A stretch of 49,026 bases of DNA from Mediterranea sp. (in: CFB group bacteria) (GTDB lineage Bacteria; Bacteroidota; Bacteroidia; Bacteroidales; Bacteroidaceae): positions 1-49,026 of the forward strand of contig JAISHU010000104.1 in NCBI GenBank assembly GCA_031262385.1, written 5' to 3'. Made by a program: the position numbers and the translations under genes. The notes beneath the pieces were generated by a model. It saw only the letters and a list, made by a program, of their open reading frames with translations, had not been told where the DNA came from and searched no databases. Positions 18,022 to 27,619 of the stretch are shown here, piece by piece. Numbering within the stretch: position 1 is the stretch's first letter; each line of letters starts with the position of its first letter.

Positions 18022-19146
18022 ATGAAACTTTTTGATGTATATCCTCTCTTCGACATCAACATTGTCAAAGGGAAAGGTTGCCGCGTTTGGGACGACAAAG
18101 GCAACGAATATTTAGACCTCTACGGCGGACATGCCGTCATTTCGATAGGACATGCGCATCCGCACTATGTGGAGGCTGTAAGCCGACAGGTGGCTACGCT
18201 GGGATTCTACTCTAACTCGGTAATCAACACCCTGCAACAGCAACTCGCCGAACGGCTGGGAACGGTGTGCGGCTACGACGACTACACGCTGTTTCTTATC
18301 AACAGCGGAGCCGAAGCCAACGAGAACGCCCTCAAACTGGCTTCGTTTTACAACGGACGCACGCGCATCCTGTCGTTTGCCAAAGCTTTTCACGGACGTA
18401 CTTCGCTGGCGGTGGAAGCTACGGACAACCCTAAAATCATTGCACCAATCAACAACAATCACCACGTCACCTACCTACCGCTCAACGATATGGAAGCGTT
18501 GCGGCACGAATTGGCGAAAGGCGATGTGTGTGCCGTTATCATCGAAGGCATTCAAGGAGTGGGAGGTATTCAGATGCCCACTACGGAGTTCCTGCAAGAA
18601 CTACGCACCCTCTGCACCGCACAAGGTACCGTACTGATTTTGGATGAGATTCAAAGCGGCTACGGACGCAGCGGACGCTTCTTTGCCCACCAATACGCCG
18701 ACATACGTCCCGATATCATCACCGTAGCCAAAGGCATCGCCAACGGTTTCCCCATGGGCGGGGTACTTATCAGTCCGATGTTCACGCCGGTGTACGGACA
18801 GTTGGGCACCACCTTCGGAGGCAATCATCTTGCCTGTGCCGCTGCTTTAGCGGTACTCGATGTGATAGAAGAAGAGAACCTCGTAGAGAATGCCGCACAA
18901 GTAGGCAAACACCTCATGGAAGAACTGCGTAAACTTCCCCATATAAAAGAGGTGCGCGGGCGCGGATTGATGATAGGTCTGGAGTTTGCCGAACCTATTA
19001 AAGAATTGCGAAACCGCCTGCTGCACGAGCAACATGTATTTACCGGCGCCAGCGGAAGCAATGTACTTCGCCTGCTTCCGCCTTTGTGCCTCAGCATCGA
19101 CGAAGCCGTCAGCTTTGTGGAGCGACTTAAGAAGGTGTTAAGGTAA
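18022..19146 (+). CDS. argD: Acetyl(succinyl)ornithine aminotransferase, class III
   Basis: LINSGAEANENALKLASFYNGRTRILSFAKAFHGRT; LILDEIQSGYGRSGRFFAHQ; TTFGGNHLACAAA. Confidence 0.92.
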   Translation: MKLFDVYPLFDINIVKGKGCRVWDDKGNEYLDLYGGHAVISIGHAHPHYVEAVSRQVATLGFYSNSVINTLQQQLAERLGTVCGYDDYTLFLINSGAEANENALKLASFYNGRTRILSFAKAFHGRTSLAVEATDNPKIIAPINNNHHVTYLPLNDMEALRHELAKGDVCAVIIEGIQGVGGIQMPTTEFLQELRTLCTAQGTVLILDEIQSGYGRSGRFFAHQYADIRPDIITVAKGIANGFPMGGVLISPMFTPVYGQLGTTFGGNHLACAAALAVLDVIEEENLVENAAQVGKHLMEELRKLPHIKEVRGRGLMIGLEFAEPIKELRNRLLHEQHVFTGASGSNVLRLLPPLCLSIDEAVSFVERLKKVLR

Positions 19147-19183
19147 AAAGGCTATCTTTGCCCGAACTTTATTGAACGGAGTT

Positions 19184-19957
19184 ATGACGATACTTTTCTC
19201 TTCACCGGTCTTCGGACCGGTTCACTCCCGCCGTTTGGGAGTCTCGCTCGGCATCAATCTGTTGCCCGAAGACGGCAAATTTTGTTCGTTCGACTGCATT
19301 TATTGCGAATGTGGATTCAACGACGAACGCCGCACACACACCAAGCTACCCAGCCGCGAAACGGTACGCACTACACTGGAAGCCCGCTTGCAAGAGATGC
19401 AGCAAAACGGTCCCACACCCGATGTGATTACTTTCGCCGGCAACGGAGAGCCTACCGCTCACCCGCATTTCCCCGAGATTATAGAAGATACGCTCGCCTT
19501 GCGCAACCACTATTTCCCTGCTGCAAAGATAAGCGTACTTACCAATGCTACCTATATCCACAAACCCCGGGTGTTCGAAGCACTCAGCAAGGTTGACAAC
19601 AACATCCTGAAGCTTGATACGGTAGACGGAGAATACATCCGTCTGGTAGACCGCCCCGGCGGACACTATTCGGTGGAAGAGATGATTGAAGGCATGAAAG
19701 CTTTCAAGGGAAACTGCATCATACAAACCATGTTCTTAAAAGGCAATTACAAAGGTATCGACGTAAACAACACAGCCGACCGCTACGTACTTCCTTGGCT
19801 GGAAGCGGTAAAAACCATTGCACCGCGCCAAGTGATGATATATACCATTGACCGCGATACCCCCGACACAAACCTGCGCAAAGCCACACACGAAGAGTTA
19901 GACCACATTGCCGACCTTGTGCGCGCAGCGGGAATCGAAGTGTCGACATCGTATTAA
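19184..19957 (+). CDS. Radical SAM protein
   Basis: CSFDCIYCECGF (CxxxCxxC), FAGNGEPTAHP; ATG at 19184 after -7 element TATCTTTG at 19153-19160. Confidence 0.9.
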   Translation: MTILFSSPVFGPVHSRRLGVSLGINLLPEDGKFCSFDCIYCECGFNDERRTHTKLPSRETVRTTLEARLQEMQQNGPTPDVITFAGNGEPTAHPHFPEIIEDTLALRNHYFPAAKISVLTNATYIHKPRVFEALSKVDNNILKLDTVDGEYIRLVDRPGGHYSVEEMIEGMKAFKGNCIIQTMFLKGNYKGIDVNNTADRYVLPWLEAVKTIAPRQVMIYTIDRDTPDTNLRKATHEELDHIADLVRAAGIEVSTSY

Positions 19958-19970
19958 AGTGGGCATCTAT

Positions 19971-20690
19971 CTACAAAGGTATTTGTATTCCAAAATTGAT
20001 TAAGGAGTAGGCTCCTTGATCGGGTATGTCTCCTTGATAGTTGAGTGGTGCATGTTGCCGGATGCTTTTCCTGAAGTTTAAGGAGGAATAACCCACGGAC
20101 GCCACATAGCTCAGCTTCTTCGGTTTGTACCGCACGCCCACAACGATGTTGTAATTCCAAATAAAGTCGGTAAAGATTTTAGTGGTTGCAGGGGTTCCGT
20201 TATAGTTGAATTTTCCCGTCATCAGCCCGATGGAAACTTCGTTCTCCAAGAAGAGTGCCAACTCTTCGTCCCACAAGTACCAATAAAGTTTGGGTACGAT
20301 ACCTATCTCGGGAGCCGCAAGTTGGTAGTCAAGAGGAGCGACACGTTCTCCAGAATAAGGAATCATCACTATATTCTCCATATTCCACTCGTAAGCTCTG
20401 TAATCGTAATCATAATAGCCGCATCGCGCCCTTAGCTCCACTTTAAAAATACTCAGAGGTTTGGAACTATATTCCACACCCAATGAAGCACCGAATCCCA
20501 TCACTTCATCAAAGAATAATCCACGCTTGAGATAGAAACCGGGAGTTAATGAAAACGGTTGGGCTGCACTGTTTAAAGAGACAAATAGCAAAAGGAGTAG
20601 GATGCCGATAGACTTCACAAAGAAAGCATACATAGACATCCTACATTTCTTTATGGCTCTTACATGACTGTCGGACAATTCCTTTTTCAT
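19971..20690 (-). CDS. Outer-membrane beta-barrel-like hypothetical protein
   Basis: Signal-like N-terminus; alternating aromatic strands (VGVRYKPKKLSYVASVGYSSLNFRKS). Confidence 0.6.
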   Translation of the reverse strand: MKKELSDSHVRAIKKCRMSMYAFFVKSIGILLLLLFVSLNSAAQPFSLTPGFYLKRGLFFDEVMGFGASLGVEYSSKPLSIFKVELRARCGYYDYDYRAYEWNMENIVMIPYSGERVAPLDYQLAAPEIGIVPKLYWYLWDEELALFLENEVSIGLMTGKFNYNGTPATTKIFTDFIWNYNIVVGVRYKPKKLSYVASVGYSSLNFRKSIRQHAPLNYQGDIPDQGAYSLINFGIQIPL

Positions 20691-20720
20691 AACTTAGTTC
20701 TTTTGTGTTTGATATGAATA

Positions 20721-20836
20721 TAAATCCTATTATTTACGTTATTGTGTTGCATGCTTGCCGTGGCATGAGCAATTGCAATACAAAAATAAGGAACAAATAG
20801 CCCAAACAAAATAAATTCAACAAATAATAGGATTTA
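20721..20836. repeat. 15-bp perfect inverted repeat flanking ~86 bp (MITE-like)
   Basis: TAAATCCTATTATTT (20721-20735) … AAATAATAGGATTTA (20822-20836). Confidence 0.8.
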
Positions 20837-20863
20837 ATCGGCTACTCCAACTGTCAATCACTG

Positions 20864-22549
20864 TCAATCATCCATTAGCAGCTCCCTTGCCCGTTCCAAC
20901 GCCGCATTGATGTTGGGACAGATGTTATCTTTCCCTATCAGTTCACAAAAGCCTGCTTTCTGTAAGTCGCGGTGTACTTTGGGGTTGACACCCGACAATA
21001 CCACGACGGTCTTCTCGCGTTCCGCCATGCGGCAAAGATTGGCTAAGTTGTGGATGCCCGTAGAATCTACAAACGGTACGCGGCGCATGCGTATGATGCG
21101 TACACGCGGGCGTTCGCCGAAGTGCGACATGGTCTCTTCGAACTTTGTGGCGATGCCGAAGAAGTAAGGACCGTTGATTTCGTACACCTCTACACCCTTT
21201 GGTATGGCAAGATGCTCCTCGTGCAAGGTCATGTCGACTTCGTTGTTGGGGTCAATCTCATCTTTTATTACCGATATTTGAGTGGTTTCCATAACGCGGT
21301 GCATAAAGAGCAGACAGGCAAGAACAAGTCCCGTACCAATGGCGATAGTCAGGTCGAAGAACACCGTCAGAAAGAAAGTCAGCAACAATACGCCTACGTC
21401 CGACTTGGGATTCTTCATAAACGCGCGAAACGTCCGCCAGCCGCTCATATTATACGATACCATTACCAGCACACCCGCCAGACAAGCCATCGGTATGTAC
21501 TTGGCAAGCGGCATGAGAAACAGCAGGATGAACAACAGCACAATGGCGTGCACAATGCCCGATACGGGAGTGCGACCTCCGTTGTGAATGTTTGCCATCG
21601 TTCGGGCAATGGCTCCGGTGGCGGGGATTCCGCCAAACAACGGAGTTACGATGTTGGCAACGCCCTGTGCTACCAGTTCGGTGTTCGAGTCGTGCTTATC
21701 GCCCGTCACACCGTCGGCAACGGTTGCCGACAGCAGCGATTCGATAGCTCCCAGCGCAGCAATGGTAATGGCAACAGGAAGAAGGTCTTTCACAGCTTCC
21801 CAGTTAATTGCCGGTACTGCCATGCCGGGCATTTCGGCTTTGATACTGAAGCGGTCGCCTATCGTGTCGAGTCCTTCCACTCCTAAGTAGGTACGAAGCA
21901 ACCACACCCCCACGGTCATCACCACAATAGCGATGAGCGAACCGGGAATCTTCTTGGAAAAGCGGGGAGCGAGAGCTATAATCGCAATGCTTCCGATGCT
22001 TACCAGCGTGTTCCACACATGCAGTGTGTCGAAATGGCGGAAATAAAGCAACCATTTCTCCACAAAATCGCCCGGCATCTTTTCGCCCCCTAAGTTCAAA
22101 CCGAACACGTCGGCTATCTGTGTAGTAAATATGGTGACGGCAATACCCGCCGTAAATCCTATGACAATGGGGTAAGGGATAAACTTAATGATTGTACCCA
22201 ACCGGAACAGACCCAGCAGCACCAAGATGACGCCCGCCAACAAGGTGGCAACGAGCAATCCAGCTTCGCCGTATTGCTGCACCACTCCATACACTATGAC
22301 AATAAAAGCGCCGGTAGGTCCGCCTATTTGCACCTTGCTGCCACCCAGCAAAGAGATAAGAAATCCGGCAACGATTGCCGTGATAATTCCTTTTTCGGGC
22401 GATACTCCCGAAGCAATGCCAAAAGCAATGGCAAGCGGAAGAGCCACGATTCCCACAATAACACCCGCCATAAGGTCGGCGGCGAACTGCTCTTTGGAGT
22501 AGTTCTTGAGCATTGAAAACAGCTTCGGCTGAAATGAAAAAGAGTTCAT
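20864..22549 (-). CDS. SulP family inorganic anion transporter with STAS domain
   Basis: DLMAGVIVGIVALPLAIAFGIASGVSPEKGIITAIVAGFLISLLGGSKVQIGGPTGAF; C-terminal STAS VPFVDSTGIHNL. Confidence 0.93.
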   Translation of the reverse strand: MNSFSFQPKLFSMLKNYSKEQFAADLMAGVIVGIVALPLAIAFGIASGVSPEKGIITAIVAGFLISLLGGSKVQIGGPTGAFIVIVYGVVQQYGEAGLLVATLLAGVILVLLGLFRLGTIIKFIPYPIVIGFTAGIAVTIFTTQIADVFGLNLGGEKMPGDFVEKWLLYFRHFDTLHVWNTLVSIGSIAIIALAPRFSKKIPGSLIAIVVMTVGVWLLRTYLGVEGLDTIGDRFSIKAEMPGMAVPAINWEAVKDLLPVAITIAALGAIESLLSATVADGVTGDKHDSNTELVAQGVANIVTPLFGGIPATGAIARTMANIHNGGRTPVSGIVHAIVLLFILLFLMPLAKYIPMACLAGVLVMVSYNMSGWRTFRAFMKNPKSDVGVLLLTFFLTVFFDLTIAIGTGLVLACLLFMHRVMETTQISVIKDEIDPNNEVDMTLHEEHLAIPKGVEVYEINGPYFFGIATKFEETMSHFGERPRVRIIRMRRVPFVDSTGIHNLANLCRMAEREKTVVVLSGVNPKVHRDLQKAGFCELIGKDNICPNINAALERARELLMDD

Positions 22550-22618
22550 TCGTTATTTTTTTTAAAAAACAGGACGCAAAAGTAGGTAAAATAAGAAATA
22601 ACTATCAAACATATTCTC

Positions 22619-22626
22619 TATTTTTG
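22619..22626 (+). promoter_or_regulatory. -7 element (TATTTTTG) upstream of rubrerythrin
   Basis: TAnnTTTG motif; divergent TACTTTTG on minus strand for SulP. Confidence 0.55.
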
Positions 22627-22682
22627 CGGGAGTTTTAAAGCCAATGGCTTCTATTCATTAACTTTTTAAAAACGTAAGGATT

Positions 22683-23261
22683 ATGACTAAGAGTGTAAAA
22701 GGAACGCAGACTGAAAAAAATCTGCTGACATCATTTGCCGGAGAGTCTCAGGCAAGAATGCGTTATACCTATTTTGCAAGTGTGGCAATGAAAGAAGGTT
22801 TCGAACAGATTTCAGCTATCTTTACCGAGACGGCTGACCAAGAAAAAGAACATGCAGAACGTATGTTTAAGTACTTAGAGGGGGGCATGGTAGAAATTAG
22901 TGCTTCTTATCCCGCCGGTGTTATCGGTACTACGCTCGAAAACTTGAAAGCTGCCGCTGCCGGCGAGCACGAAGAGTGGTCGAGTGACTATCCTCACTTT
23001 GCCGATGTAGCCGAACAAGAAGGTTTCCCCGCCATTGCTGCTATGTATCGCAACATTTCAATCGCCGAGAAAGGTCACGAAGAGCGTTACTTGGCTTTTG
23101 TAAACAACATCGAGAACGCCACCGTATTTGCCAAAGAGGGCGAAGTGGTATGGCAATGCCGCAACTGCGGTTTCATCACCGTAGGCAAAGAAGCTCCGAA
23201 GGCATGTCCCGCTTGTTTGCACCCGCAAGCTTACTTCGAAGTGAAGAAAGAAAACTGGTAA
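22683..23261 (+). CDS. rbr: Rubrerythrin
   Basis: LLTSFAGESQARMRYTYFASVA…EKEHAER; C-terminal rubredoxin CRNCGFITVGKEAPKACPAC. Confidence 0.95.
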   Translation: MTKSVKGTQTEKNLLTSFAGESQARMRYTYFASVAMKEGFEQISAIFTETADQEKEHAERMFKYLEGGMVEISASYPAGVIGTTLENLKAAAAGEHEEWSSDYPHFADVAEQEGFPAIAAMYRNISIAEKGHEERYLAFVNNIENATVFAKEGEVVWQCRNCGFITVGKEAPKACPACLHPQAYFEVKKENW

Positions 23262-23283
23262 AAGATACCATCACGTTTATAAT

Positions 23284-23320
23284 AAAGGCGTAATTACTTC
23301 GGTAGTTGCGCCTTTTTTTC
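23284..23320 (+). terminator. Terminator between convergent genes
   Basis: AAAGGCG…TTCGG…CGCCTTTTTTT hairpin plus T-tract. Confidence 0.75.
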
Positions 23321-23323
23321 ATT

Positions 23324-25324
23324 CTAAAACTTCACCCGCAGTTGCATTTGCAGGTCGGTTTTGGTATGTCCCGCTATCAGGTCGTCGCCCGAGCCGATGG
23401 TTTCGCGGTCTTGGTAAAAGGTTTCACCGAATTTGGCGATAAGAGTGCAGTGTTTCAGCAGGGTGTAACTGATACGTGCCGAACAACGAAAGCCGCGTCC
23501 ATAGTACGACGGGGAGTAGAAGCTGTCGAGTAAGCCGCTTTCGGAGATGTAGAGGCGTGCATCGTAGGTATCGGCATGGAAATAGCTGCCTTGCGCGGAG
23601 AGTTTGAGCGGGAAGTGAAAAGAGTAAGTAAGCAACTCGGTACAACTGTAGCCTGTGTGCGAAGCTTGCCCCGTTTGACGAAAGAAGGTGTAATCGAACG
23701 TGGTGCGACATTGCAGCGCGTTGCCCGCATACTCCCACCGATAGCGACATTGGTGCTGACCGGTGGGTGTGGTCTCTTTGCCGCCGGTGGCGGTGACGTC
23801 GCGTTCTTTGCGACGGTAACGATAGGTGACATACATGGAGTTTCGCGTGTCGGGCATATAAAGTGCCTTGCACATCACATCCACACCTTGCGAAGGTTTG
23901 CTGATGCGGTATTTCCACCAAGGGGAAGCGTATAAGTCCACACCGGCAAACAATCGCCAATGCGCCATAGGCGAAGCTTCCGCCGCCAGATACCATCCGT
24001 TTTCGTTTTGCGGCGTTGAACTTTCGCCGAACGAACGAGCAAACAACGCCCAATAGTTGTACGCATAATAGCGGTAGACCAGTGTCAGCAGGTAGTCGCG
24101 CGAAAGGCGGTAACTCGCCTCGTTGACACAAGCTACGCCTTGCTTGCCTTTAGCGGCTTCACCGGCAAGCGAGAGTTGTTTCCAATGGTAACGATAGTCC
24201 ACCCCCACGTTGTAGAAGCGGTTGCCGCGCAGATTGTAACGATTGTACTCTTTGCGTGCAGGCAAGTAAGGACGGTCGAAAGTGTAATAAATGCCGGTAA
24301 CTCCTACCGACAGTCGGTTGGAGAGGTAGTTGACGTTTCCGCCTGCCATTTGCAAGGCAAAAGCGTTGCGGGCGGCAATCTCTTTCTCCGTGCGGTGCAG
24401 ACCGGTCTTGGCAATGGTGGTCAGCGTATCGTTTTTCACTGTGCCGTCCATGCGCCTGTAGGAGTAGAAGCCCGACAGTTGCACCTTTCGCAGCACTTCG
24501 AACGTCAATGCCGCTCCTCTAAAAAAGTTGTATTCGTCGGTAGAACTATGTTTGGTGATGCCCGCGGCACGTTGGCGGGTCGTCGTTACCGAATAAGTTT
24601 TACCCAAACTCAGGCGGTTGTTCACCACCAGCCCTTGTCCGAACGAGAGTCGGTAATCGCCCAACGCCAATGTTTTAAGCCACCCCTTGTCGTGGAGCAG
24701 AAAATGAAACGAGTAAGCGTCGTAACCCTTTCGGTTGGACAAAGCGAACAGCGGTTCGCCGGCATCTTTCTCGGCGGTAAGTCCCATTTGAAGGTAGTCG
24801 CCGTAGTGATACGCATATTTCAGCGAATGATATTGAGGAGAACCCAGATACTTGCTTTGGTATCCTTTGCGCGTATAAAACGGCACGTCGAGGCGGGTCG
24901 TTACTTGTTGTCTGCCCTGTTTCAGCAGCGTGCGCAGTGCGGGAAAGCGAGTTTGCGGCGGGGCAAGCTTTACGCATACAAAAGGCAGCAGGCGGTCGAT
25001 GGTGCGTTTATCCATGTCGGCAACCAACTGCAACTCGCTCAACGTCAGCAACTGCCCATGTATGTAGCGGTAGGCAAGCAGATTTTCTATCTGGCTGTCG
25101 CTGAGAAAAGCCAACTGTTCCAACTCTTTTCGGGTGACGGTGTTCAGGTCAAGCGGTTCTTGCAGGCGATGCGACAGCGATTCGAGTTCTTCTTCCCAAC
25201 TCGATGTTTCGTCGTCGGCACCCAACAATTCCATGCTCTCTTCGGTAGAAAGATTGTTTTGCGCACAAAGCACAGAGGCAATCCACAGCATGGCAATAAA
25301 TAAGCTCCCTCTTCTGTTTATCAT
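23324..25324 (-). CDS. ComEA-like helix-hairpin-helix domain protein with putative beta-barrel C-terminal region
   Basis: N-terminal signal; LDLNTVTRKELEQLAFLSDSQIENLLAYRYIHGQLLTLSELQLV; long aromatic-rich alternating strands ending LQMQLRVKF. Confidence 0.75.
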   Translation of the reverse strand: MINRRGSLFIAMLWIASVLCAQNNLSTEESMELLGADDETSSWEEELESLSHRLQEPLDLNTVTRKELEQLAFLSDSQIENLLAYRYIHGQLLTLSELQLVADMDKRTIDRLLPFVCVKLAPPQTRFPALRTLLKQGRQQVTTRLDVPFYTRKGYQSKYLGSPQYHSLKYAYHYGDYLQMGLTAEKDAGEPLFALSNRKGYDAYSFHFLLHDKGWLKTLALGDYRLSFGQGLVVNNRLSLGKTYSVTTTRQRAAGITKHSSTDEYNFFRGAALTFEVLRKVQLSGFYSYRRMDGTVKNDTLTTIAKTGLHRTEKEIAARNAFALQMAGGNVNYLSNRLSVGVTGIYYTFDRPYLPARKEYNRYNLRGNRFYNVGVDYRYHWKQLSLAGEAAKGKQGVACVNEASYRLSRDYLLTLVYRYYAYNYWALFARSFGESSTPQNENGWYLAAEASPMAHWRLFAGVDLYASPWWKYRISKPSQGVDVMCKALYMPDTRNSMYVTYRYRRKERDVTATGGKETTPTGQHQCRYRWEYAGNALQCRTTFDYTFFRQTGQASHTGYSCTELLTYSFHFPLKLSAQGSYFHADTYDARLYISESGLLDSFYSPSYYGRGFRCSARISYTLLKHCTLIAKFGETFYQDRETIGSGDDLIAGHTKTDLQMQLRVKF

Positions 25325-25408
25325 ACTTCAAAGTCCGTTTAGGGGGGCGAAGATAGCTTAATTTAGTTAACAATGAAATAATTACGCACAGTTTAAATAA
25401 AAAAACAA

Positions 25409-25416
25409 TACTTTTG
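25409..25416 (+). promoter_or_regulatory. -7 element (TACTTTTG) immediately before DUF4294 gene
   Basis: Motif ends 4 nt before ATG 25421. Confidence 0.55.
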
Positions 25417-25420
25417 CAGC

Positions 25421-26041
25421 ATGAGGATAAGACACATCGTTATAGTTATCATGGCTTTGCTTGCATACCCTCCCTCGTTATGCCGGGCACAAGAAGTTAC
25501 GACAAGCACTCCGCCGCAAGGCAAGGATGTGCTGCTGGTGCCGATGTGCGTCTATCAAGGCGACACCATACCATACGTTAACTTACCCAACGTCTATATC
25601 TTCAAACCATTAGTATTCAAGAATAAAAAACAGCAGGTAGCTTACACCAAACTGGTGCGCGACGTTAAGAAAGTGCTGCCGTTGTCCAAGGAGATAAACC
25701 GTGCCATTATCGAGACTTACGAGTATATGATGACACTTCCGCCCGGCAAGCCGCGCGAACAACATATTAAAAAGGTGGAAAAAGGGTTGAAAGAACAATA
25801 CATGCCAGTTATGAAAAAGCTCACCTTTTCGCAAGGCAAGCTGCTCATTAAACTGGTTGACCGTCAAACGAATCAAACTTCTTACGATATAGTGAAAGCC
25901 TTTTTAGGCTCGTTCAGGGCAGGCTTTTATCAGGCTTTTGCCTCGCTCTTCGGCGCCAGCCTTAAAAAAGAGTACAATCCCGAAAAAGAAGACCAACTTA
26001 CCGAACGCGTAGTACTGCTGGTAGAAAACGGACAGATATAA
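25421..26041 (+). CDS. DUF4294 domain protein
   Basis: GDTIPYVNLPNVYIFKPLVFKNKKQQVAYTKLVRDVKKVLP…LIKLVDRQTNQTSYDIVKAFLGSFRAGFYQAFASLFG. Confidence 0.85.
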   Translation: MRIRHIVIVIMALLAYPPSLCRAQEVTTSTPPQGKDVLLVPMCVYQGDTIPYVNLPNVYIFKPLVFKNKKQQVAYTKLVRDVKKVLPLSKEINRAIIETYEYMMTLPPGKPREQHIKKVEKGLKEQYMPVMKKLTFSQGKLLIKLVDRQTNQTSYDIVKAFLGSFRAGFYQAFASLFGASLKKEYNPEKEDQLTERVVLLVENGQI

Positions 26042-26058
26042 TCCCTCTCTTGTCATTT

Positions 26059-26460
26059 TGTCAAAACGTCAAACGAACCCCTCGAAAAACGGCTGTTTTA
26101 CGGACTGAAGTACGGCTCGTGACTTCCGATGCCCGTGTAGCGCGTTAAACTATCTAAAAAATAGGGCTTAATGTGCACTCATCCAGAACGATAAGCTCCA
26201 AAAATCTTTGCGAAGAAAAAGCGTGCTCAGCGCGAAAAAAAGTCCCCGAAAAGAACATTCCGAAATTATCTTGCCGAGTTAGCGCGATAACTTGCCGAGA
26301 TAAATCAACAATTTGCCGAGACAGACAGCTTAACGTGCCGGGAAAAATAGTTTTCCCGGCAGCCGGTTCGTCATCTCCGTGTAGTTGATTCGTTGTTTTC
26401 GCGCAAACAGTTTGTTATTTCCGTGCAAACAGTTTGTTGTTTCCGCGCAAACAATGCATT
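26059..26460 (+). repeat. Locus B: intergenic mosaic repeat element (21-22-bp periodic), inverted homologue of locus A
   Basis: NTTGCCGAG-type cores at 26270, 26291, 26312, 26334; second-module units at 26364, 26386, 26408, 26430, 26452 (exact 22-bp spacing); TGTCAAAACGTCAAACGAACCCCTCGAAAAACGG at 26059-26092 and TAGCGCGTTAAACTAT at 26138-26153 match locus A reverse complement. Confidence 0.9.
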
Positions 26461-26604
26461 AAAAACGGGGCAAGAGCAGATTGCCTCCGTTTAAAGAGCG
26501 ATTTTCCACAAAGTGACGGTTAGGGAAAAAGGCAAAAAGACGACAGATTGATAGGATGAGGCGAGAAATAGTTTCTTTTTAAAAAAACACATCCCTCCCC
26601 GCCT

Positions 26605-27615
26605 CTATTTCCGCTTCTGTTTAGACAGCACCACACTGGGATAAAATATCTTGTTGGCACCCGAAGTGATTTTGCAAGCATCGGGTTCGCTTTCTATGAA
26701 CGACTGGATGTGACGAATGCGCTTTTCGGCAAGAATCTCGTCAACGGCTATCAGGATGCCGGTCTCTTCCACGTCGCCAAAGCCGTAGTTGATAGCTGTA
26801 CCGAACATACGCATAGTGGGACTGAGGTTCATGTAGGCATTCACCAACGGCGGTATGTTAAAGCCCAACTTGCGTATCTGTGCATTGAGCAGTTTGTAGT
26901 CTTCCTTAAATGTCTTTCCGTTAAAGAAAGCGGCAAGTTCGCGTTCGTCGGATTCCAAAATCAGCGGTTTCAACGGGGTAATAAGCCCTTCTTTGTCGCC
27001 AAAATGCTTACGAAGAAAGTACAATATCATGTCGCGCCCCTGTCTGTGATAGCTGGGATACATGGTAACCTTTCCGAAGAAATACTTCACTTCGGGCATA
27101 ATAACGGTGAGCGCTCCCAGTCCGTCCCACAGATTATCCAAAGCAAACAATCCTTTGCTTCCGGCACGTGTAGACTGGTATTCCAGCGTTACAAACGAAC
27201 GTCCCAGTTCGATAGTTACCGGCAGATATTCTTTCAAGAACTCTTCGGAGAAGTTAAACATATGGCTGGTGGCGAGCATGGGAGTGCCGTGTTCATCGAA
27301 GTCGATTTCGGTACCGAGTTTGTAACGATAGCCTCCCAGAATCTCCTCGGCTTCGGGGTTCCACACGATGAGTTGTTTGTAGGGACTTTCCATGATGTCG
27401 TACTCATCGATGTCCACCGACTCCCCGCAACCACCTCCGGCGGCACGGAAAGCAATTTCGCGCAAGCGTCCTATCTCGCGCATTAGGTTGGGCGAATCGT
27501 GTGCCGTGATGATATATATCTGATTATGGCTTTTGTTAGTCACACGCAAACGTTTGTCTTCCGTCAATTCGGCCTTCAGCAGCTCTTTAGCTACCGGTGG
27601 AATAATCTGTTGCAT
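26605..27615 (-). CDS. glsB: GNAT-type N-acyltransferase, GlsB-like (glycine lipid biosynthesis; often annotated hemolysin)
   Basis: LGGYRYKLGTEI…ELGRSFVTLEYQSTRAGSKGLFALDNLWDGLGAL…PSYHRQGRDMILYFLRKHFGD; paired with PlsC-like gene. Confidence 0.8.
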   Translation of the reverse strand: MQQIIPPVAKELLKAELTEDKRLRVTNKSHNQIYIITAHDSPNLMREIGRLREIAFRAAGGGCGESVDIDEYDIMESPYKQLIVWNPEAEEILGGYRYKLGTEIDFDEHGTPMLATSHMFNFSEEFLKEYLPVTIELGRSFVTLEYQSTRAGSKGLFALDNLWDGLGALTVIMPEVKYFFGKVTMYPSYHRQGRDMILYFLRKHFGDKEGLITPLKPLILESDERELAAFFNGKTFKEDYKLLNAQIRKLGFNIPPLVNAYMNLSPTMRMFGTAINYGFGDVEETGILIAVDEILAEKRIRHIQSFIESEPDACKITSGANKIFYPSVVLSKQKRK

Positions 27616-27619
27616 CGTT

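Noticed and set aside
17040-19957. Rearranged arginine operon because a radical SAM gene rather than proC follows argD
   Set aside because: Based only on recollection of gene order in some Bacteroides; cannot be established without comparative data.
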